A stretch of DNA of 64,000 nt from Amanita rubescens (taxonomy: Eukaryota > Basidiomycota > Agaricomycetes > Agaricales > Amanitaceae): positions 1-64,000 of the forward strand of contig WION01000191.1 of assembly GCA_015039365.1 (NCBI GenBank). The letters are read 5' to 3'. Each line of letters starts with the position of its first letter. Within the stretch, counting starts at the first letter, position 1. The position numbers and the translations under genes are program-made. Of the stretch, positions 24,099 to 34,781 are shown piece by piece. Below the pieces are notes generated by a model that ran no database searches, had not been told where the DNA came from, and saw only the letters and a program-made list of their open reading frames with translations.

Positions 24099-27000
24099 AT
24101 GGCAGAAAACATTTACAGCAAAGGGACCCGTGTATGGTTTGAAGATAAAGACCAAGCATGGCTTTCTGCAGAAGTCACATCCGTAACGAAGGGGTCGGAT
24201 GACACGATCAAGCTCGTCTTTATTGACGAACGTGGCAAGGTTCAGCTCCGTTAACTCTTTTTACTTGTCAGAAATAACGAATTTGCTAGGAAATATTAAT
24301 CAACACGACGGGAAAAGAGATAAAGGAAGGAAAAGAGGAGCTGCCTCCTTTGAGGAACCCACCGTTGTTGGAGACCGCTGATGATTTAGCCACCCTTTCG
24401 CATCTCAATGAACCATCTGGTATGTGTCCTCAGATTATTTTCAGGTTCCGGTTCAAGTTTTGTAGTGCTTCACACAATTCGCAATCGTTATGCCCAACAT
24501 AGCATATATACATATAGTGGCATCGTTCTAATCGCCGTTAATCCGTTCCAGCGAGTCACCCTGTATGGACCAGAAATTATACAAGCTTACAATGGTAGAC
24601 GAAGAGGTGATTTAGAGCCTCACTTATTTGCGATTGCGGAGGACGCATATACAGCAATGAGAAAGAATGGCATAGGACAGACCATCATTGTATCAGGAGA
24701 GAGGTGTGCATGAACGATTGATTCGGTTCGGAGATACTAATTTCAATTCAGTGGTGCGGGCAAGACAGAATCTGTAAGAACGTGAACTTCGTTGAAATGT
24801 TCATCCATTAAAGTTCGGGGCTTGACAGGCCAAGTTTATTATGCGCTATCTTGCCTCAATTAACCCACCTGATTCAAACGCGAGGACGAAAACGAAATTT
24901 AGCTTGGATGACTCGAGCGAGATTGAGCGCCAAATATTAGCCACCAACCCTATTCTCGAGTCGTTTGGGAACGCTAAAACTACCCGGAATGACAATTCTT
25001 CGCGTTTTGGAAAGTACATTCAGGTTCGATAGCAGTGTGCCTGTCAATCTTGAGTCCGTGGGTTCACACCCATTTTCACAGATCCTTTTTGATGGAAAGC
25101 AAGAGATCGTTGGTGCCCGTATTAGGACATATCTTCTTGAGCGCTCGAGAATAGTGTTTCAACCCCCAACCGAACGAAATTATCACATTTTTTACCAACT
25201 CTGTGCAGGTGCCCCTTCAAAAGAACGCAAAGATCTTGGTCTGGATACCGACATTACTAAGTTTCACTACCTGAAACAGGGTGGATCGTCTTCCACTCCC
25301 ATACCCGGTGTGGATGACAGCGAGGAATTTCGAGCTACGCAGCATGCACTATCTACGGTTGGGATCAGCGTGGAGAAACAGTGGGCTGTCTTCCGCTTAT
25401 TAGCAGCTATGCTTCACCTAGGGAACGTCAAAATCGTACAATTGCGATCGGACTCGATTATTGCAGAGGATGATCCTGCTTTGTTATTGGCCACCCGGTT
25501 TCTCGGCGTGAACCTTGCAGAATTCAGGAAATGGACTGTTAAAAAGCAGATCGCGACGCGCTCCGAGAAGATCATCACGTCACTGAATGCCATTCAAGCT
25601 ACTGTGGTCAGGGATAGTGTTGCGAAGTTTGTTTACGCATGCATGTTTGAATGGCTGGTGGCTGTCGTGAATGAAAGTTTGTCCGGGGAAAATGGCGATG
25701 CGGCTCAGCGCGCTGAAATGTTCATTGGCGTATTAGACATATATGGCTTTGAACACTTCCAAAAAGTACGAAATCAATCTGGGCCCTATTTCAGAGCTAA
25801 CACTCTTATATAGAACTCATTTGAACAATTCAGCATAAATTATGCAAATGAGAAATTACAACAGGAGGTGAAGAGCACTCTTTCTATATGTGTCATCATA
25901 GCTAATGTGCAAGGATTAGTTTAACTCTCACGTTTTCAAGCTTGAACAGGAGGAATACGTCAAAGAAGAGATCAATTGGACCTTTATTGACTTCTCTGAC
26001 AATCAACCATGCATAGATGCAATTGAAGGGAAATTGGGTGTCTTATCTCTGCTTGATGAAGAATCTCGTCTACCAGCTGGCACTGACACCTCTTTCTTGC
26101 AAAAACTGAACAGTCAACTTCTCAGCAAACCTGAATTTAAGGAGGTTTACAAGAAGCCACGCTTTGGCAACTCTTCCTTCACAATTGCCCACTATGCTCT
26201 GGACGTGACGTATGAGGTGGAAGGGTTTATAGAGAAGAATAGGGATACCGTCCCTGATGAGCATATGACTCTCCTTTCCTCGACCAAAAATTTGTTTTTG
26301 CGAGAGGTGTTGGATACCGCTTTGAACTCAGCGAGAAGTACTGAGTACACCAAGCCTGCGTCCCCTGCACCATCCGACTCTGGGAGTGCAGGATCTCGCC
26401 GATCGTCCGTCATCCCAGACCCTGGGCGGCAATCCTTCGTTGCCCAAAGTTCTTCTGCTGTTCCGGGGACGAAACGAGCTGGCGCTGTTGGTAAAAAGCC
26501 GACACAGGGTTCCATTTTCAAAGCATCACTTATTGCATTGATGGAGACGCTCAGCGTGACTAACGTTCATTATATCCGTTGCATCAAACCTAACGATCAG
26601 AAAAAACCCTGGGAGTTCCATCCTCAACAAGTATTGGGCCAACTTCGCGCATGCGGTGTCTTGGAAACAATAAGAATCAGTTGCGCAGGCTATCCTACGC
26701 GATGGAGCTACGAAGAGTTTGCAGAACGGTCTGTTTTTTAACTAACAAGGATGTCTAAAGGCAGGCTGATAAACTCAACAGATATTATATGCTCGTCCCT
26801 TCGTCTGATTGGAGGTCGATGATACAATCCATGGATCTGCGTCGCCTCTGTTCTTCCATTCTCGAAAAGACGATAGCGGATTCAGATATGTACCAAAATG
26901 GACGCACTAAGATTTTTTTCCGTGCCGGCATGCTTGCTGCATTGGAATCTCTGCGATCTGGACGATTAAACGAATTAGCAATTGTTGTGCAAAAAAACAT

Positions 27001-29693
27001 GCGCAGACGTATGGCTGTGAAACGCTACCAAGAAATTCGAAATGCTGCAATCAAAATACAAACCTGGTGGAGAGGGATCATGGCTCGACGTATTGTGGAA
27101 AAAATGCGCCGCGAAACGTCGGCGCAGCGCTTGCAGACTGGTATCAGACGATATTTACAACGAAAACGTTATCTTGAGGTTGTACACAGCATTACATTAT
27201 TCCAAAGCCGTAGGTGTTTCTTCAACCCGTATTTTACCTACTTAATTAGGGCATAATAAGGTGTACGGGGCGCACAAGCGAGACATCATTATGTCGATGA
27301 ACGCTGTAGACGTGGGGCTACTCTATTGCAAAGTATGATCCGTGGCGTGTATGTGTACAATCATATTTGTGATTAAAACTTACCATGCCGTATCAGGTTG
27401 TCGCGCCGAGTTTTCAGGTCTGATGTGCTGCATGTTGTCTATCTTCAATCTTGCGTTCGCCGACGCTGTGCTCGCAAGCAGTTAAGGGCACTGAAAATAG
27501 AAGCACGATCAGTTTCGAAATTCAAGGAGATATCCTACAAACTTGAGAATAAGGTTGTGGAATTAACCCAATCACTGCAAAAGAGAACAGAGGAAAAGAA
27601 AGAGCTCCAAGTTCAACTCTTAGGTCTCGAGCAACAGCTTCAGCAGTGGATAACTCGTTACGAAGAAGCGGACACTCGGATAAAACAGCTGCAAGCCTCT
27701 TTACAGGCGGCTGAAACGGAATTAGCTCATCGAGATGCCATACTTGTGGCCAAGGCAGAAGTCGAGAAAAGATTAGAAGAATTACTCCAGAAAAGCGCAG
27801 AGAAGGAAGGCGTCATCCAGAAGCTAACTGATCAGCTAGCACAACAGGCCGACCAACTGGAGGCGCAGCAAAAAACAATTGATAGTGCACCACCGCGCGG
27901 TAATGATGATAATTCAATTATCCTAACACTCAAGAACGAAGTAAGCAGTCTCCGCGAGCAGCTCAACCGCGCCAATGCTCTCAATTCCCTAACGCGTGGT
28001 TCACGAGGAGAACCACCTCTTTCGCCAACCTTTGCACCTACTCTTCGTTCGAATGAAACCAACGGTGCCCAATTGAATGCTCCCTCTCGCCATCATCAGC
28101 GACGACATAGTTCTGCTGGAGGATTTCGCCCAATGGACACTCGTACCTCAACGGACGAGCTGATGATAGATGTTAAGAAAAGTCAGGCACTGAACCCACG
28201 AGCAGCATCAGTTGCCTACAATGGCGAAGACGATTTTACTAGGCTCCGACCTAATGGCGGAGCAAGCAATCTGGGCGATCCGGCAGAGGAGAAAATCAGG
28301 CTCATGCTAGACACTAAGCGACTGGACGAAGATATTTTAGATGGCCTGATCCGTGGCCTAAAGATCCCTGCTCCTAGTCTAACAAATCCTGCAGCAGCCA
28401 AGGAAATATTATTTCCAGCCAATCTCATTAGTCTTGTAACGAACGAAATGTGGAAATATGGTCTAATCGCGGAAAGTGAGCGATTCCTAGCAAATGTAAT
28501 GCAGACGATACAGACGCATGTCATGGTATGTACTTATCTTCGTTTGTATACTATGATCTGACTGAGCTTTTAGTCATTCTCTGGCGAAGACGCGATCATC
28601 CCTGGAATATTTTGGTTGTCTAATGTGCATGAAATGCTGTCTTTCATATGTGTAGCCGAGAGCGACATGTCTCAGGGGATTGGCCCAGGCGAAGAAGATG
28701 CCATTAGGCCTTTTGACTGGCAAGACTATGAACGCCTCGTGTCAGTCGTTAAACATGATCTGGATAGCCTGGAGTACAACATCTATCACACCTGGATGTT
28801 AGAGACGAAGAAAAAACTGTCAAAGACGGTTATACCGGCTCTCATCGAAAGTCAGTCGTTACCTGGTTTCACTACAAGTGATGGTGGTGGCCGATTATTC
28901 AATCGCCTGCTCAACACAAACAACACTCCTGCCTACAATATGGATGATATTCTCAATCTATTAAACAAAGTCTGGAAGAGTTTGAAAAGCTATTACATGG
29001 AGGAATCTGTGATGCAACAAGTAATTACGGAGCTCCTCAAACTCATCGGCGTCACTAGTTTTAATGACTTGCTAATGCGACGTAATTTTTCTTCTTGGAA
29101 GCGAGGTCGGTATTTAACCAACGAAAAGTAACAAAAGCTCAACTTCATTCCTAGCAATGCAAATTCAGTACAATATCACACGTGTTGAAGAATGGTGCAA
29201 GTCGCACGACATGCCTGAAGGATTATTGCAGCTGGAGCACTTAGTGCAGGCCACAAAACTACTTCAACTGAAGAAGGTCTGTTTTTCCTCCGCTTATAGT
29301 AACGATTACCAATGGGAAAATCTAGTCGACACCTGCCGATATTGAAATTATATACGATGTCTGCTGGATGTTAAGTCCTATGCAAATACAGCGCATGTGC
29401 ACTAATTATTACGTGGCAGATTATGAGGTGCGATCAGCTAGTTGCTTGGTCGGAACCTGGTCAAATATTAATTTCCAAATCTTTAGAATCCCATATCACC
29501 GGAGATTTTGAGGGTGGTTGCTGCTCGTGTACAGGCAAATGATCGCAATGATCACCTACTACTCGCTCCCGAAACTGAAGAAGTAAATCCCTTCGAACCT
29601 CCGCTACCACGAGAAGTATCTGGCCTAGAAACATATGTTCCTGCTTACTTGAACGTTTCGCATCTTCGACGTTTAGCTGCGCTAGTGTCATGA
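24099..29693 (+). CDS. MYO2: class V myosin heavy chain (Myo2 type), 1626 aa
   Basis: Actin-based motor for polarised transport of secretory vesicles and organelles to the hyphal tip. Fifteen exons sum to exactly 1627 codons; exon 4 is only 22 nt (24752-24773). Order: an SH3-like N-terminus ([20 protein letters not shown]); the motor with its P-loop split across introns (GESGAGKT); [12 protein letters not shown] switch 1; DIYGFEHF switch 2; and a Ser-rich loop 2. The relay/converter region ([13 protein letters not shown]) is followed by about six IQ motifs (26980-27500), a coiled coil (about 27520-27900), a Ser-rich hinge and a C-terminal DIL cargo-binding domain ([20 protein letters not shown] ... 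[13 protein letters not shown]). All introns are GT-AG, 45-60 nt. No frame breaks were seen across 5.6 kb. Confidence 0.96.
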
Positions 29694-29807
29694 TTATATT
29701 CTGCTATACGGATACTTCGCAGTCAGAGTCCCTACGCTTGTACAGTCGAAGAATTATGGTTTCATAGTAATTCCCTCTCCGCCTATCTTGATTTTAACTT
29801 GACATTA

Positions 29808-30738
29808 TCATCCTATAATAAGGAGGCCGTTGTCACAGACTTGTTGAGATATGGGCAAGTCATTTCGCAGAATTTGGCGACTTGGGGGAACAGACGTGTC
29901 ATCCATGAAGACGAGGGAGAGGGGCTTTTCAAATCAACTATATTTTTGCTCCTAAATAGGGGAAAGAAAGAACTTACGGATTCATCTGATGTCCTGAGGT
30001 TCAACCTCGATGCCAACAAGTCTAGCACTTTACCGGTGATCAAGTCCTGTAGGACAAGTGGTCAATCTCCCGATACCGCTAGAGTATATGCTATGCTCGC
30101 TTTTTTGAACCAGAACATTGACTGTGCTTTTGGTGATACCTGGACCCTTAAATAAAGCAGTTCATCTGGTTTCGGAGAAGAGGCACTATATCTCGGATCT
30201 CCTGGCATAGCATTGTGACGCATTTGCATCAGCAAAATACGATCTGTAGGCACATTTCTTCGCGTTTGTCGACATCCGACCTTATGCGACAGACCGCCTC
30301 CAGGGAAGTGTTTGGCCAAAAGGGCACGAGCATTTTCAATATTGTTTGAAGTCGTTTGCGTTTGGCTTGCAAGCTCGGAACTCTGTCGTGATGAGGATAG
30401 TCCGTGGCTGTTGTTCGTTGCCCGTGAGCGTAGTATTCAGATGGGTGGTGAACAACCCACACAATGCAATACGGTTCAGCAAAGCGGTATGTGGTACGAG
30501 CTTGTTCAACCTGCGTTGATTCCGTAGCGCATGGCCTTTTGCATCCTGGGACACAGCAGGGAATAGCGTCTCCCAAAGGAGCGAGCGGCTGCTGGTCGGA
30601 AGGGTCAGCTGGGCATGAGTGTGACTCAGGAACAGCGTGGTATCTGCAATAATGCTTATTACAGCGACAGAGGATTGGTAAAAAATCTATCGTCCCGCAG
30701 GAGGGGAAAGAGCAACGAGAACCAATATCAAGACTCAT
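29808..30738 (-). CDS. CUZ1: AN1 zinc finger / ubiquitin-like protein, Cuz1/ZFAND1 type, 252 aa
   Basis: Four exons (30473-30738, 30101-30407, 29978-30046, 29808-29924) sum to 253 codons. An AN1-type finger occupies residues about 9-45 (C-x4-C ... FLPILCRCNKHYC-x2-H-x5-H-x-C). A second Cys cluster (CCVPGC) and a linker follow, then the conserved ARALLAKHFP helix, MQMRHNAMPGDP, and a ubiquitin-like C-terminus (YLRVQV ... MFWFKKDLITGKVLDLLA ... ILRNDLPISQQVCDNGLLII). Yeast Cuz1 and human ZFAND1 link stressed proteasomes to Cdc48/p97, and the same role is inferred here. Aligning the FWFKKDLITGK block requires an intron 30047-30100 that begins GCGAGC, a GC-AG intron. The gene is divergent from NIT2. 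Confidence 0.85.
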
Positions 30739-30855
30739 GAACTATTACGTGGGAACAAGGAAGGAGGCGGTTGCTCGCTTCGAGCCTTCCGAATCCTAGC
30801 TTCAGCGTCCAATTGATCAACCAACGCTTCTACCTTAGTGTTCAGCATACCACCA
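30739..30855. promoter_or_regulatory. 117-bp divergent promoter, CUZ1-like / NIT2
   Basis: The interval between two opposing start codons. Confidence 0.4.
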
Positions 30856-32263
30856 ATGGCTCTACGAAGCGTTTCTTCCTTGAAACCATTCACTCTGGCT
30901 CTTATTCAGCTGGGTAGCATCACAGCCAATAAACGTGATAACCTGCAACACGCCCGGGACATGATTATCCGTGCTGCGAACAACGAAAAGAAGCCAGATC
31001 TCATAGTGCTGCCTGTGTGTCCCCATGCCTTGTATCCAGCTTAGAACTCACATAAGTTAGGAATGCTTTAATTCCCCTTATGGTCACATTCATTTCCCGA
31101 TCTATGCCGAGAACATAAACTTCAAGCCTGGAGAAACGTATGATCCCGCAAATAGCGAGAGCGAGAGCGTAAAAATGCTGTCTGCAATTGCCAGGGAAAC
31201 GAAAACCTGGCTCATAGGAGGTACAAAATTATTGATAGGGAACCTTCCGCAATCAATCATTTTCACAGGTTCTATTCCAGAGTGCGACGCGGAGACTGAC
31301 GCTGTGTACAACACATGTACCGTCTATAATCCCGAAGGTCAGCTAGGATTGATCTAATGGACTGTTGACAAATAGCATGCCACAGGTCAATTGGTCTCCC
31401 TCTATCGCAAAATCCATCTATTCGATATCGACATACCGGGCCAGATCAAATTCAAAGTACGATGTGCAGACTCATAAAAAATCCAATCCTAACAACAATT
31501 GAGTAGGAGAGTGAAACTCTTACTGGAGGAAAAGAACTTGCAATTTTTGATACAGGTGGCGTCTCGCAATTAGTTGTTATTACGCGTTCTGATTTTTTCC
31601 TATCCTTCAAAAGAATTTGGTAGAATTGGTCTCGGCATATGCTATGATATTCGTTTTCCCGAATTGGCCATGATAATGGCGCGAAAGGGTACGACCTGTC
31701 ACGATATCTTTTCTGCTCGCAAGCAATTACCTTTTACCAAGGTTGTCACGCTTTAGTATATCCGGGCGCTTTTAACTGCACAACGGGGCCTTTACATTGG
31801 GAACTTCTCCAGAGAAGCAGGTATGCAATCGCCTTCATTTAATTGTATAATTATCAATTATCTTTAGAGCTGTTGACAATCAGGTGTTTATTTCCATGTG
31901 CAGTCCTGCACGAGACTTGAGCGCTGGTTATCATGCGGTTAGTATAAGCGAATCATGAATTGACCCCTGACTGACTGAGTCAGTATGGACACTCAATGGT
32001 TGTGGACCCTATGTAAGTATAAATAATATTTGGTTCATGATTGACCGAAAAGTTGCGTACGACAGGGGCAACATTCAATCGGAAGCAGGCGAAAGTGAAG
32101 AAATTACTTACACGGTTATCGGTGAGATTTAGGCTCGCCATCCCAAGAAGTTCATTTTCATATTCAAGTCATGTTAGACCCTCAAGTCATGAGTCAAGCA
32201 CGCGCGGGGATCCCAGTCACTGTTCAACGCAGGTTCGACGTCTATAAAAACGTCGCTGAGTAA
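30856..32263 (+). CDS. NIT2: omega-amidase / nitrilase-family protein NIT2
   Basis: Carbon-nitrogen hydrolase that deaminates alpha-ketoglutaramate and alpha-ketosuccinamate, clearing products of glutamine transamination. Eleven exons in 1.4 kb sum to exactly 301 codons (300 aa), the family's usual size. The catalytic triad is visible: Glu in [10 protein letters not shown] (about residue 54 onward, ECFNSPY block), Lys in [14 protein letters not shown], and Cys in [13 protein letters not shown]-terminal blocks include [36 protein letters not shown] and [16 protein letters not shown]. Introns are 45-58 nt, so intron density is about one per 80 coding bases. Whether the protein is cytosolic or mitochondrial cannot be told from the short N-terminus. 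Confidence 0.95.
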
Positions 32264-32400
32264 TTTTGATTATAAATGTTCCGGATATGTCCATAGTGTA
32301 GAACAATTTAGATCATTGTAGAACAATCATCAATAGTGTGGCTCTAAAACTCGAGGCTTGAGCGTTACATTACCCTACTCTCCTCTCTCGCCTAGCAATT

Positions 32401-33869
32401 ATGGTCAAAGAAACGTTGGTATTATTTCGCTTTTTACGTGTTGCATTCTGAATCGTCGAATTCAGAAAATACTACGATCTTTTGGAGACATCGCCAGACG
32501 CAACTGACGCTGAACTTAAAAAAGCTTATCGAAAAAAGTAGGAGGAATATCAGGACATGCGGTCGAGTAAGATGCTTATTGTGATATTTCAGGGCCCTTA
32601 GATTACATCCAGACAAGGGTGGTGACCCGGAGTTGTTCAAAGAGGTTACGCATGCGTACGTCTATCAGACGTTTTCGCTGTCATTTTACAATCTCCTTAT
32701 AATTCCTATAGATATGAAGTATTATCCGATTCAGAGAAACGTAGGGTGTATGATACGCGCGGTGAAGCTGGCTTGTCGGAACAAGGCGGCATGGGAGGAA
32801 TGGATCCACAGGTAGGCTGCCAATTGTTTCGCTACCACAAATGACTGGACGCCATCATGTCCCTAGGATCTTTTTAGTCAGCTGTTTGGGGGTGCGGGAG
32901 GGTTCTTTGGAGGCGGGGGTCGTCCTTCGGGACCCAGAAAAACTAAAGATCTTGTCCACCGTGTCAGCGTCACATTGGAGGAATTGTACAAAGGGAAGAC
33001 GACCAAACTTGCATTAACGCGCAATGTTATATGTTCCAAGTGCAAAGGAAGAGGTGGCAAAGAGGGTGCCAATAGGACTTGTCCAACCTGCTCAGGACGA
33101 GGTCTCAAAGTTACACTTCGACAGATGGGCCCTATGATTCAGCAAATACAATCCACGTGCGACGAGTGTAACGGAACGGGTGAGATTATCCACGCAAAGG
33201 ACCGGTGTTCGAACTGTAAAGGCAAGAAGGTCATTCCAGAGAAGAAGTTGCTCGAAGTGCATATCGATAAGGGGATGAAGGGAGGCCAAACCATCTATTT
33301 CAGAGGGGAAAGTGATCAATCACCCGGCGCAGAACCTGGAGATGTCGTCATCGTTGTGGATGAAAAGCCTCACGAGCGTTTCAAGCGTCAGGACAATGAT
33401 CTCATTACCGAGATTGAAATTGATCTTCTAACGGCTCTGGGCGGTGGTCAATATGCAATACGCCATTTGGACGATCGAGCTTTAGTGGTGAATTTGGAGC
33501 CCGGTGTTGTCATAAAACACGGTGGGTGTTTTTGCTACTGATATCTCTCGATAAATCAGCGACGTCGAAGCAGGTGACCTCAAAGTCATCGCCGGACACG
33601 GCATGCCCTCACAACGGCATCATGAGCCTGGTGACCTTTATGTCAAGGTTTCCGTCCGATTTCCAGATAATATTGATCAAGAAAGTATATCCCTGTTGGA
33701 CCGCGCACTGCCGCCGCGAAAGCCAATGGAAAAATTCGAGAAAAACATTTCACTCGAAGAAGTGACAATGGAAGATGCAGATAATCGGACACGGAGAAGC
33801 ATGCATGATCATGACGAGAGTATGGATGGTGATCACGATGAAGCTCGTGTCCAGTGTGCCAACCAATAG
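32401..33869 (+). CDS. type I DnaJ/Hsp40 co-chaperone (Ydj1/DNAJA type) with CaaX tail, 404 aa
   Basis: Six exons (32401-32414, 32466-32537, 32593-32655, 32712-32808, 32867-33525, 33560-33869) sum to exactly 405 codons. A J-domain with the HPD motif (RLHPDKGGDPELFKEV) is followed by a Gly/Phe-rich linker (FGGAGGFFGGGG) and a zinc-finger region with four CxxCxGxG-type motifs (CSKCKGRG, CPTCSGRG, CDECNGTG, CSNCKGKK). The C-terminal substrate-binding domain follows, and the protein ends CANQ. That ending looks like a farnesylation CaaX box, as in yeast Ydj1 (CASQ), and suggests a cytosolic, ER-associated Hsp70 partner. The first exon is only 14 nt. Confidence 0.95.
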
Positions 33870-34026
33870 ATGTCTATGTATTCATTGATCCACCTTAGAG
33901 AGATTTTACATTGATACATACATTGGCATAATACCACTCTGCTCGCAATCCTACTTCGTCTATTTCCGGAAACGTGCGGAAGCATATACTACAAGGGCCT
34001 TTCTCATTAACGAACCATCCACGGTT

Positions 34027-34727
34027 TTAAGCATACAACGCGTTAAAAATGGAGACGCACATTCCTAGAGATCCCACTTGGTCTATTTCCGGAAACGTTA
34101 TCCATAGAACAAGTCCTAAACTGAGCAACCGCACCCTTGGATTTTTCTTGAATGCACTATACTGAGTTCTGTTGAAATAGCTGACTTCCGTCTCATTCTC
34201 TAATGCACTGATTGGTGGCAGACGATCTGAGTGGAATCAACGTACCAAAACCGACGACGGCGAGGATGTCACTTTCATCGTCCAGTATCCAGTCATCATG
34301 ATCCAGGTTAATAATCAAATTCGTTGTCTTTAATAGCATATTATTGTCACCGTACCAAGCCAGACCGCCTGGTCACTCACCTTGGCGCCATGGGCTTTGG
34401 TGTAGAGCTTGAGAGTATCTGAAAATCGAGTAGTCAAGATTACTTCTGGTTAGCATGAATTTGAGATACCTAACGTCACATTGAGATACGCTTTCCATGA
34501 CGGTAGAGATTGGATCGCTATGGATATCAAATCGACTATCATTCTGAAACTCAAATCTCGATACCTCGATTAACGATATCTTTCAGTTCTCTAACAGTCG
34601 TTTTCTCCAAATTTATGTGATGTAAGACCAAGTTTCGTTCGGTCCGATATTCGAACGACTTGATGACGCGAACGGTGATCGTAGCGTCAGTTCTGGGCAG
34701 CACTTCACTAGTTAGCACCTCAGCCAT
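34027..34727 (-). CDS. UPF0538/C2orf76-family protein, 167 aa
   Basis: Five exons (34565-34727, 34470-34517, 34381-34418, 34246-34327, 34027-34199) sum to 168 codons. Family blocks seen: TITVRVIKSFEYRTERNLVLHHINL, TTVRELKDIVNR, YLNVTLDTLKLYTKAHGAKTTNLIINLDHD, WILDDESDILAVVGFENETEVSYFN. No biochemical function is established for this family to my knowledge. The tail after AFKKNP is about 30 residues longer than I expect and is hydrophobic. It overlaps a short sequence duplicated at 33952-33981 and 34074-34103, so the natural stop may have been lost. Divergent from COG4 with 54 bp between starts. Confidence 0.83.
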
Positions 34728-34781
34728 CGCAGTTCGCCACGGTTGCTTATCGTTGTTTGGTTGACACGATCTCTCTAATTC
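34728..34781. promoter_or_regulatory. 54-bp divergent promoter, UPF0538 / COG4
   Basis: The interval between two opposing start codons. No distinct core element was recognised. Confidence 0.4.

Noticed and set aside
30047..30076. A 30-nt GT-AG intron in the CUZ1-like gene
   Set aside because: Too short, and it leaves eight extra residues in a conserved block; the 54-nt GC-AG intron 30047-30100 restores the family alignment exactly.
29799..30155. A 118-codon plus-strand frame after the myosin gene
   Set aside because: It is the complement of the last exons of the CUZ1-like gene, whose ubiquitin-like tail is clearly encoded on the minus strand.
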